A stretch of 7,298 bases of DNA, taken from assembly GCA_937890575.1 (NCBI GenBank), contig CALADZ010000099.1, positions 1 to 7,298 of the forward strand, given 5' to 3'. Within the stretch, counting starts at the first letter, position 1. Every line of letters begins with the position of its first letter. Positions 1-5,990 of the stretch are shown here, one piece after another. The notes under the pieces are model-generated. The model made no database searches and was not told the DNA's origin. It worked only from the letters and a program-made list of their open reading frames with translations. The DNA is from MAG-120531 sp002378585 (GTDB taxonomy: Bacteria; Bacteroidota; Bacteroidia; Flavobacteriales; Flavobacteriaceae). The position numbers were made by a program, and so were the translations under genes.

Positions 1-203
1 ACTTGATGTTGCGCCATGATGGCTCCAAAACTATCCCCATCGCGAACGGTGTCGCGCACTACTTCAAAGTGATTGAAGTTAAACCCATAAAAAATACTGT
101 CTTTGGGCTTTTCTGGGATCTCGGGTTGCTTTTCTTCTTTGCTTCCACAAGAAATAAATATCGCCAGCAATAGGGCAAAAAGAAATGTAGATTTTAAGCG
201 CAT
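1..203 (-). CDS. Probable M23-family peptidase lipoprotein, N-terminal part only (3' end outside window)
   Basis: Sixty-seven codons are visible from the ATG at 203 to the left edge, and the rest of the gene lies outside. The start is a textbook lipoprotein signal: basic MRLK, a hydrophobic stretch at residues 5-17, then a lipobox-like FISC with the lipidated cysteine at residue 19. GSKEEK follows, an acidic-basic patch resembling the signals that send some Bacteroidota lipoproteins to the cell surface. The segment YGFNFNHFEVVRDTVRDG and the following residues resemble the N-terminal region of Bacteroidota M23 (LytM-type) metallopeptidases, which cleave peptidoglycan cross-links. The catalytic domain is not in view, so the peptidase call is an inference from this N-terminus and from the DUF3108 neighbour, a pairing I recall from this phylum. 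The ATG abuts the TAA of the upstream gene (TAAATG), which implies co-transcription and translational coupling. The coding and lipoprotein calls are firm; the enzyme family is moderate. Confidence 0.7.
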   Translation of the reverse strand, partial: MRLKSTFLFALLLAIFISCGSKEEKQPEIPEKPKDSIFYGFNFNHFEVVRDTVRDGDSFGAIMAQHQ

Positions 204-983
204 TTATTCGTGTATTACTTCAAATGGATGTTTCAATTTAGCGTACTGATTTAAGTCTGCCCTCAGAGAACCTACCACTAAATCAGCTTTTATTCGAATA
301 GGAATTCTGTTTTCATCGTCAGATACCCAAAGCGTCAGTGCTTCCTGTTCCTTAAATACCCGATCGGACTGTACATAGGGCCTAAACTTGAGGCAAGATA
401 CTTTGCCAAATTTGGTGCGCAAAACCTCACGTCCCAAATATTCCAACTTAAATCGGGTCACCCCGTCATCATCGTAGAGTATATCTAGCTCCAAAAACTT
501 GCCGACATAAAGATCTTTCGTCTGGTAGTGGTCGCGCAAATAATAAAAAGCACTTACAAGATCTTGAATCCCTTTTTTGGCGTCAAAAGATAGTTGTTTG
601 TTCTTTTTGTGGTCCGTTAATAACGCCTTGCGCCTTGCGTGATCAAAGACAATATCTAGATCCATGGTATACCCTCCCTCATCGACCTTGCGGACAAACT
701 TGAGTGGCTCATGGTCTTTTTTGGTGAAATAAGTTTCGTAGGTATCATCTACCTTAAAAAATAATGCGGCAAGTCCTGTGGTTTCCCCATGGGCCACCAC
801 GTGGTAAACCGGTTTGTTCAAAAACCGTTCCTCACTCACTTTAAAGGTGGCATAACTGGCGTTAAACACCCCGTAATGAAGCCTGAATTCAAGCCACTCT
901 CCGTGTTGGAAAGATTGTCTGCTTTGCTGAGCACTCAGACCCAGAGGAAGCAAAAGCAAAATAAGAACAGTCCAACGGATCAT
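204..983 (-). CDS. DUF3108-family secreted protein
   Basis: A protein of 259 residues with a Sec signal peptide: MIRW, a leucine-rich core at residues 5-16, and likely cleavage after LSA at residue 18, so it should act in the periplasm. The mature part starts with GEWLEFRLHYGVFNASYATFKV (residues 28-49), the typical opening of DUF3108, and continues as alternating beta-rich segments. These include GETTGLAALFFKVDDTYETYF (66-86), a VRKVDEGGYTMDLD stretch near 97-110, and a C-terminal LWVSDDENRIPIRI segment (218-231). No catalytic residues are known for the family; a lipid- or envelope-related role is often suggested but not proven. The ATG at 983 is favoured because it gives an intact signal peptide and lies about 12 nt from a predicted transcription start. 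The stop codon directly touches the start of the lipoprotein gene at 203. The family call is good; the function is unknown. Confidence 0.88.
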   Translation of the reverse strand: MIRWTVLILLLLPLGLSAQQSRQSFQHGEWLEFRLHYGVFNASYATFKVSEERFLNKPVYHVVAHGETTGLAALFFKVDDTYETYFTKKDHEPLKFVRKVDEGGYTMDLDIVFDHARRKALLTDHKKNKQLSFDAKKGIQDLVSAFYYLRDHYQTKDLYVGKFLELDILYDDDGVTRFKLEYLGREVLRTKFGKVSCLKFRPYVQSDRVFKEQEALTLWVSDDENRIPIRIKADLVVGSLRADLNQYAKLKHPFEVIHE

Positions 984-1000
984 GTAGCAATAGTTAAGGA

Positions 1001-1030
1001 CAAAAATAGAAAAATAAGGTAGTTAGCAAC
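1001..1030 (-). promoter_or_regulatory. Bacteroidota-type promoter for the DUF3108-lipoprotein pair
   Basis: Read on the minus strand, TATTTTTG (1008-1001) matches the TAnnTTTG -7 consensus of the Bacteroidota housekeeping sigma factor. GTTG (1030-1027) lies 18 bp upstream and fits the -33 element. Transcription would start near 995-997 and leave a leader of about 12 nt before the ATG at 983. No Shine-Dalgarno is visible, as is usual in this phylum. The promoter sits downstream of the terminator at 1041-1064, which separates this unit from the one upstream. Confidence 0.55.
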
Positions 1031-1040
1031 GGGCTTGTAT

Positions 1041-1064
1041 AAAAAAAGCCCGGTAAAACCGGGC
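1041..1064 (-). terminator. Rho-independent terminator, minus strand
   Basis: On the minus strand GCCCGGT (1064-1058) pairs perfectly with ACCGGGC (1054-1048) around a 3-nt TTT loop, followed by seven T residues (1047-1041). It would end the small-RNA candidate just upstream and any read-through from the uvrC-patatin operon, whose last stop is about 160 nt away. On the plus strand no comparable T-run follows the hairpin, so it is directional. Confidence 0.88.
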
Positions 1065-1138
1065 CTTCCTTAAATAACCAACCAAACTTTAAATGATGAA
1101 AAACCAATACTTAAAGTTCTGAGGGAACCACCCCTCAT
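1041..1138 (-). ncRNA. Candidate small RNA of about 95-98 nt
   Basis: This is inferred from layout, not from a recognised family. On the minus strand a TAGCTTTG box (1150-1143) predicts a transcript starting near 1136-1138 and ending in the terminator T-run at 1041. The stretch between can form three hairpins in series. First, GAGGG (1136-1132) pairs with CCCTC (1125-1121) around a short loop. Second, AACTTTAA (1118-1111) pairs with TTAAAGTT (1092-1085) around an 18-nt U-rich loop. Third is the terminator stem. A single-stranded GGTTGGTTATTT segment lies between hairpins two and three. No convincing ORF exists on this strand. Flavobacteria-enriched RNA families such as Flavo-1 are known and the size is compatible, but I cannot confirm membership. 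The alternative is that it is just the structured 3' UTR of the patatin mRNA. Confidence 0.5.
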
Positions 1139-1142
1139 AAAA

Positions 1143-1176
1143 CAAAGCTACAACCGCTATTTTCCTCTGTAAAATA
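1143..1176 (-). promoter_or_regulatory. Putative promoter of the small-RNA candidate
   Basis: TAGCTTTG on the minus strand (1150-1143) is an exact TAnnTTTG -7 box. At the expected -33 distance there is only TATTTTAC (1176-1169), a poor match to TTTG, so the call rests mainly on the -7 box and on the structured, terminated sequence downstream. Three GTTAAA copies lie further upstream and might compensate for the weak -33 element. Confidence 0.4.
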
Positions 1177-1204
1177 TTTAACAACTTTTAACGATGGATT
1201 TAAC
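1177..1204 (-). repeat. Three direct GTTAAA repeats upstream of the small-RNA promoter
   Basis: GTTAAA occurs three times on the minus strand, at 1204-1199, 1192-1187 and 1182-1177, with start-to-start distances of 12 and 10 bp, close to one helical turn. They lie about 40-67 bp upstream of the predicted start near 1137, where activator sites or an AT-rich upstream element would sit. The motif is short and AT-rich, so chance is possible. Confidence 0.3.
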
Positions 1205-1222
1205 ACATCATTATGGAAGTGC

Positions 1223-3547
1223 TTAAAAAGGGAAGCCGACAGAGAAGAACAGAGATAAATCTTGAATACCCATAGGCCCGCCAAAATGAAGCTGAATAGG
1301 CCCTACAATGGTCTGCCTTCCCGCACCCACAAACCATCGCTGAATGGTTTGATTCGTATGCTCCTGATTTTGCTTTAACAGAGAATCTGAACCCAATCGC
1401 ACCCAATGATATCCTGCCAAAAGGTACATTCCTTGCGAAGTCTCGTACTGACCTTGGAGGCCCAGCAAAGCGTAGTTAGGTGAGCTGAAGGATAAAAAAT
1501 CCATGCCCGGTACAGGGACCACAGGATTAATCGAGGTGGCGCCCATCCCCCCCAAGAGGAAATCAAAAGTAGGGGCTGAATTTTGTCCCCAACGCATACC
1601 GGTACCTGCCCTCAAATTCAGGGCTGCATACCTGGTCAATGAAAAAACTTGGACAAGATTCAGCTCAGATCGACCGTAGGGGGTTGAGGTGCCCAGAAAC
1701 TGAGCGGGTTTTACATACCAATGGTACTTAGCCTGTAAAGAGGTGCCTCGGGTGGGGAAAAAAGCATCGTCTAAATCGTCCAGCATCCAAAGTCCAAAAG
1801 CAGAAAAATGATGGCCATCCTCAAACGATGAACGGGAAAATTCTCGTGCCTCAAGACCTAAATCGAACAGATTAGTTTTGGTTCTGGCAGAAACCCACTG
1901 ATGTGACCCTCCCAGCCTGAGCAGATGTTTGTCCTTAAGCGTCCACTGAGCATATACTTCAGAGGCCAAGGTTTTAAACTCTACCCCCAAAGAACCCAAC
2001 ACCGAAAGTCCCGGCCTTTGATAGCGATGTTCCAAGAGATTACCCGACACACTTTGCTGAACGTGGTAGTAATGCTGCCCCACCCCATAGGTCATCTGAG
2101 CACCTCTGTCGATATAATAATCGGCTTTATAGCGCAAGCGTTCTCCGATGATTAAATCAACCGCCAACACATCATCCTGAGCCAATACACCTTTTTGCGT
2201 TAGGTTGACCAATAAACCATTGCGCATCAAGGCGTCGTAGTGGGGGGTAAAACTGAGCGTTTGCTTTACGGGATTTTCGGTCAGCAGTAGGATTAATGTA
2301 GCCGATTGATGCGCCCCTTTGATCCGGTAGCGCAATGTCGCAAAATTTCCTGTGGCTGAAAGCCGATCTAAAGCAGTCTCAAGAGCTGCAAAATTCATGG
2401 AAACCCCTATGGGTAGATTTAATTTACCCAGCACATAAGGCAATGAGTAGTTTTTCAAACCCTCCACATCAATAGAAGCCAACTTGAGTTCTGGAACCGC
2501 TGGGGCATTCCTTGAGGTGTTTGTTTTTTTGGGGTTGGTCACTGACATGCGTTGCCAAATTTCACTGTACTTCGCTGCAGCCACACTCCCTTGAGCAATG
2601 GCATAGGGCATTTTGGAAAAATCGACGATTCCTATGTCTTCGAGTTCAGGTTTGATATAAATATCGGTCAAGCCCCATTTTACCTTCATGGCGCGCACTG
2701 AACGGTAGTTGTTGATTTGGTTGAGTATCGCCGTGGCCGAGGTCAGGTCATCAGCTACCATCAGGGTGTCTTGCACATCCACGCCAATCACAAAATCCAC
2801 CCCTTTGGCCCTGAGTGCTTCAACCGGGTAATTGTCGTAAACACCTCCGTCTACATAGGTCTTGTTGTCGATGCGCACTGGGGAAAACAAAGAAGGTAAT
2901 GCCCCGCTGGCCATCACCGCATCGGGGAGATATCCTTGAGTCAACTCAGCGACTTGGCCCGAAGAAAGCTCAGTAGCCATACAGAGAAAAGGAATGGGTA
3001 GCTCGGCAAATGAATCCGTTTGGCTCACATGCAACAGCAATCCAGACAAAGCATTATACATTTTTTGTCCCCCAGAAATTGCCTGAGGAAAACTGAGCTT
3101 CCAACGGTCAAAGGGTAAAGTAACCGCATAACGGGCCTCGTCTTCTTTGTCGTAGAAAGATCTAGCTGACCTGGGAAGTGCGTCGTACACCACCTCGTTA
3201 ATATCCATAGCATTTAGGATAGAATCAATCTGAAGACCGGAGTATCCCGAGGCATAGAGACTGCCTACCATGGCGCCCATACTCGTTCCTGCGATGTAAT
3301 CTACTTGGATCCCGTATTGATCCAATACTTTCAACACGCCGATATGGGCATATCCTTTGGCGCCACCTCCGCTGAGCACCAGGCCTATTTTTGGTTGGTG
3401 CCCCGCCGCTTTAAACGAATCTAACTGAACAACTAAATCGCGAGGTGCTTTTTGAGTTTGGGCGCTGATTTCCTGTAAGGTGCAGAGTATCCCGATTGTT
3501 AGGGTCGCGATGAATAACTGGGCGAAGCGCTGGACCGATTTATGCAT
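1223..3547 (-). CDS. Patatin-like phospholipase fused to POTRA and outer-membrane beta-barrel
   Basis: A 774-residue protein with a signal peptide (residues 1 to about 30, ending ISAQ). The patatin domain follows at about 52-260. It carries the oxyanion-hole GGGAKG at 60-65, the nucleophile elbow GTSMG with Ser89, and DGG with the dyad Asp233. All catalytic motifs are intact, so it should be an active serine acylhydrolase (lipase or phospholipase A type). A POTRA-like segment at about 353-426 (LASIDVEGLKNYSLPYVLGK, then a typical two-helix, beta-strand pattern) precedes a BamA/surface-antigen-type barrel at about 430-774. The barrel ends in SLFFSVGFPF with a terminal Phe, the usual BAM recognition signal. 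The architecture resembles type Vd (PlpD-like) proteins, so the lipase domain may be exposed at or released from the outer membrane; that is inference. Its ATG lies inside the end of uvrC (8-nt overlap), implying co-transcription and coupling. The natural substrate is unknown. Confidence 0.94.
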   Translation of the reverse strand: MHKSVQRFAQLFIATLTIGILCTLQEISAQTQKAPRDLVVQLDSFKAAGHQPKIGLVLSGGGAKGYAHIGVLKVLDQYGIQVDYIAGTSMGAMVGSLYASGYSGLQIDSILNAMDINEVVYDALPRSARSFYDKEDEARYAVTLPFDRWKLSFPQAISGGQKMYNALSGLLLHVSQTDSFAELPIPFLCMATELSSGQVAELTQGYLPDAVMASGALPSLFSPVRIDNKTYVDGGVYDNYPVEALRAKGVDFVIGVDVQDTLMVADDLTSATAILNQINNYRSVRAMKVKWGLTDIYIKPELEDIGIVDFSKMPYAIAQGSVAAAKYSEIWQRMSVTNPKKTNTSRNAPAVPELKLASIDVEGLKNYSLPYVLGKLNLPIGVSMNFAALETALDRLSATGNFATLRYRIKGAHQSATLILLLTENPVKQTLSFTPHYDALMRNGLLVNLTQKGVLAQDDVLAVDLIIGERLRYKADYYIDRGAQMTYGVGQHYYHVQQSVSGNLLEHRYQRPGLSVLGSLGVEFKTLASEVYAQWTLKDKHLLRLGGSHQWVSARTKTNLFDLGLEAREFSRSSFEDGHHFSAFGLWMLDDLDDAFFPTRGTSLQAKYHWYVKPAQFLGTSTPYGRSELNLVQVFSLTRYAALNLRAGTGMRWGQNSAPTFDFLLGGMGATSINPVVPVPGMDFLSFSSPNYALLGLQGQYETSQGMYLLAGYHWVRLGSDSLLKQNQEHTNQTIQRWFVGAGRQTIVGPIQLHFGGPMGIQDLSLFFSVGFPF

Positions 3548-5342
3548 CAGCGGGCGTTTTGAGTTGTTCGTAGATCAACTGAGCCTTGGCCATGCCTACA
3601 CAATCCACGAGGGCTTGAAGAGAAGCCTCCTCTACGCGTTTGACTGATTTAAATTCGGTCAGCAGCTTTTCAGCTGTCTTAGCGCCAATTCCTGACAAGG
3701 TTTCTAGTCGATTTCCCAAAGCGGCATTGGACCTCAATTGTCGGTGGAACGTGATGCCAAAACGGTGGGCTTCATTGCGCAGCTGTTGGATAAGCTTCAG
3801 AGACGTAGATCTTTTATCGAGGTAAATCGGCACTGAATCGCCTGGGAAATAGATCTCCTCCAGGCGTTTGGCAATTCCGATGATGGCTATCTTACCGCGA
3901 ATACCCAAGCTGTCAAATGCGTCTAAAGCTGCGCTGAGCTGGCCTTTTCCGCCGTCTATCACCACCAACTGTGGTAAGGAGGATCCTTCCTCTATCATCC
4001 GGCGATACCTTCTGGTGACTACCTCACGCATGGAAGCAAAATCGTCGGGGCCTTCCACTGTTTTGATATGAAAATGGCGGTATTGAGACTTAGCTGGTTT
4101 CGCATGCTGGAAGACTACACAAGCAGCCACTGGATTGGTGCCTTGAATGTTTGAATTGTCAAAGCACTCGATGTGGACAGGCAGGTTAGGCAATCTAAGA
4201 TCTTTCTGTAACTGGGCCAAGATGCGATCGCTGTGGCTTTGTGGATCGATAACCTTGAGTTGGGCGAGTTGATCTTGTCGGTAGTGTTTGGCGTTGCGCA
4301 GCGATAAGTCCAATAATTTTTTCTTGTCTCCCAATTGAGGCACCTCAACGCGTAACCCAGCAGGCACCAACACCTTGAACGGAAGCACCAGCGTTTTAGC
4401 GGCTGATTGAAAACGCTCTCTGATGGCTACGATTGCCATTTCAAGCAGTTTTTCATCAGATTCCTCCATTCTTTTCTTGAGTTCCAGGGTATGGGTTCTA
4501 ATGATGGCGCCGTGAGCAATTTCCATGTAGTTCACGTAACCATGGGTTTGGTCAGAAAAAATACTGTAGACATCGACATGGGTAATGTTTGGACTGACCA
4601 CTGTCGCCCTGGATTGGTATCCAGACAACAAATCCAGGCGCTCTTTGTATTTCTGAGCCTCCTCGAAGGCCAATGCCTCCGCGGCCAGCTTCATCTTTAA
4701 TTTCATGTGACCCACCGCCTCTTTGAGACGCCCCTTTAGCAAGGCGGTAACCGCCAGAATATCTTGGGCGTAATCCTCGGGCGTTTGTTTGCCTACACAA
4801 GGAGCTTTACAATTTCCTATATGGTATTCAAGACAGGGGGTGTATTTGCCCATAGCCACTTTATCCGCGGACAAATCAAGGGTACACGACCTCAAGGGAT
4901 ACAGTGACTTGATGAGGTCCAACAATACGTACATCATCTTGGTGTTGGTGTAGGGACCAAAGTACTGAGAACCGTCCCGAATCACTTTGCGGGTAGTCAT
5001 CACTCTGGGGTACGCTTCTTTCTTGAGGCAAATCCAAGGAAATGTCTTGTCGTCTTTGAGCAATACATTGTAACGAGGTCTGTATTTTTTAATCAGATTA
5101 TTCTCGAGCAGCAGTGCGTCGGTTTCGGTAGGAACAACCATATGGGCAATGCGGCGTATCTTTGAGACCAATACGCGGGTCTTGGCATTGTCTTGATTCT
5201 TGTTAAAGTAGGAAGAGACTCTTTTTTTTAGATTGATCGCCTTGCCGATATACAGAATAGTATCCTTTTCGTCATAGTACTGATACACCCCAGGGGACTC
5301 GGGAAGGGACTGAACTTGTATGGCGATCAATGGAGGTGTCAT
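3540..5342 (-). CDS. uvrC: UvrABC excinuclease subunit C
   Basis: A 600-residue UvrC, full length for the family. It makes both incisions in nucleotide excision repair after UvrA/UvrB mark the lesion. The N-terminal GIY-YIG nuclease (about 14-95) shows PGVYQYY, YIGKAINLKKR with Arg41, and the catalytic Glu80 in LLLENNLIKKYRPRYN. Four cysteines (153, 170, 178, 182) match the positions that bind an iron-sulfur cluster in E. coli UvrC. The UVR helical hairpin that contacts UvrB lies at about 206-240. The RNase H-like nuclease that makes the 5' cut has Asp395 (ECFDNSN), Asp434, Asp463 (VIDGGKGQ) and His526 (NEAHRFGITFHR). Tandem helix-hairpin-helix motifs close the protein (about 546-594). The ATG at 5342 places PGVY at the usual distance and lies 4 nt after an AT-rich promoter-like box, so the transcript may be nearly leaderless. 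It is first in an operon with the patatin gene. Confidence 0.98.
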   Translation of the reverse strand: MTPPLIAIQVQSLPESPGVYQYYDEKDTILYIGKAINLKKRVSSYFNKNQDNAKTRVLVSKIRRIAHMVVPTETDALLLENNLIKKYRPRYNVLLKDDKTFPWICLKKEAYPRVMTTRKVIRDGSQYFGPYTNTKMMYVLLDLIKSLYPLRSCTLDLSADKVAMGKYTPCLEYHIGNCKAPCVGKQTPEDYAQDILAVTALLKGRLKEAVGHMKLKMKLAAEALAFEEAQKYKERLDLLSGYQSRATVVSPNITHVDVYSIFSDQTHGYVNYMEIAHGAIIRTHTLELKKRMEESDEKLLEMAIVAIRERFQSAAKTLVLPFKVLVPAGLRVEVPQLGDKKKLLDLSLRNAKHYRQDQLAQLKVIDPQSHSDRILAQLQKDLRLPNLPVHIECFDNSNIQGTNPVAACVVFQHAKPAKSQYRHFHIKTVEGPDDFASMREVVTRRYRRMIEEGSSLPQLVVIDGGKGQLSAALDAFDSLGIRGKIAIIGIAKRLEEIYFPGDSVPIYLDKRSTSLKLIQQLRNEAHRFGITFHRQLRSNAALGNRLETLSGIGAKTAEKLLTEFKSVKRVEEASLQALVDCVGMAKAQLIYEQLKTPADA

Positions 5343-5346
5343 GGGT

Positions 5347-5406
5347 ATAAAATTACCTAATTTGAGGGCATGGGACCGAGCTAAACGACAAAAAAGGTAA
5401 TTTTAT
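5347..5406. promoter_or_regulatory. Divergent uvrC / cyclo-ligase control region with a head-to-head 18-bp box
   Basis: A perfect 12-bp inverted repeat, ATAAAATTACCT (5347-5358) against AGGTAATTTTAT (5395-5406), extends inward to 16 matches out of 18 with a 24-nt centre. Each gene therefore has the box CAAAwwAGGTAATTTTAT just before it: uvrC on the minus strand (5364-5347), and the cyclo-ligase gene on the plus strand (5389-5406). Each box holds TAATTTTA, one base from the TAnnTTTG -7 consensus. I find no matching -33 element at normal spacing on either side. These may be twin promoters, an operator for a dimeric regulator, or both. The predicted starts leave uvrC with almost no leader and the cyclo-ligase gene with about 16 nt. 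Confidence 0.5.
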
Positions 5407-5426
5407 TGACCCTTGCACCCGTATTT

Positions 5427-5990
5427 ATGGCGACAAAAAAAGAACTTCGATCAAAGTACCTACACCTCAGGAAATCACTAGCACTAGAGGAAGTTGAGCA
5501 GATGAGTTTGGCCATAGCGACAAAAGCCCTGGAGTTACCCATATGGGATGCCGATTACTTTCATTTATTTATGCCCATTGAAGCCAACAATGAGGTGGAC
5601 ACCACCGCCTTGATGCCTCTCTTGATGGGCCGGGACAAATCCGTGGTACTCCCCAAAGTAGTGGAGGGCACATTAAAACATTACTTGCTTCAGGACAGCA
5701 CCCTTTTGGCGATCAATGACTGGGGCATTCCAGAGCCTGTCTCTGGGATTGAGGTCCAACCCACACAGCTCGAAGTGGTTTTTGTGCCCTTGCTGACTTT
5801 TGATCAGCGCGGCCATAGAGTAGGGTACGGAAAAGGGATGTACGATGGTTTTTTAGGCCAATGCGCCCCTGAAGTCATCAAAATCGGGCTTTCATTTTTT
5901 GAAGCGGAATCTGACTTTGAGGAGGTTTTTCCAACAGACATTCCCTTGGACTACTGCTTGACGCCCAAAAGAATATACCGATTTAACTAG
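5427..5990 (+). CDS. ygfA: 5-formyltetrahydrofolate cyclo-ligase
   Basis: A 187-residue cytosolic enzyme that converts 5-formyl-THF to 5,10-methenyl-THF with ATP, returning a dead-end folate to the one-carbon pool (MTHFS family; E. coli ygfA/fau). The N-terminus MATKKELRSKYLHLRKSL is the family's basic opening, involved in nucleotide binding. The signature loop FDQRGHRVGYGKGMYDGFL (125-143) follows VFVPLL, and DIPLDYCLTPKRIYRF (171-186) is the usual C-terminal strand. Length is normal. I chose the ATG at 5427 over an in-frame TTG at 5406. The TTG would add seven residues not typical of the family and would start inside the predicted -7 box region, upstream of the likely transcription start. 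It is transcribed away from uvrC and runs into lspA, overlapping its stop codon. Confidence 0.95.
   Translation: MATKKELRSKYLHLRKSLALEEVEQMSLAIATKALELPIWDADYFHLFMPIEANNEVDTTALMPLLMGRDKSVVLPKVVEGTLKHYLLQDSTLLAINDWGIPEPVSGIEVQPTQLEVVFVPLLTFDQRGHRVGYGKGMYDGFLGQCAPEVIKIGLSFFEAESDFEEVFPTDIPLDYCLTPKRIYRFN

Noticed and set aside
1093..1122. Plus-strand nine-codon ORF MMKNQYLKF, possible leader peptide
   Set aside because: There is no plus-strand promoter or downstream plus-strand gene for it to control (the next genes are on the minus strand). The sequence is better explained by the hairpin of the minus-strand RNA candidate.
1925..2155. 76-codon plus-strand frame inside the patatin-barrel gene
   Set aside because: Antisense to the beta-barrel region, with no family resemblance or regulatory signals.
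4115..4348. 77-codon minus-strand frame inside uvrC
   Set aside because: Out-of-frame shadow of the RNase H-like region of UvrC. The UvrC frame is continuous across it, so there is no frameshift or second gene.
4407..4700. 97-codon plus-strand open frame inside uvrC
   Set aside because: It lies antisense to conserved UvrC coding sequence, with no promoter box, no recognisable domain and cysteine/histidine-rich shadow-like composition.
5406..5426. In-frame TTG start adding seven residues to the cyclo-ligase
   Set aside because: It falls within the predicted -7 box region and upstream of the likely transcription start. The ATG at 5427 gives the normal family N-terminus.
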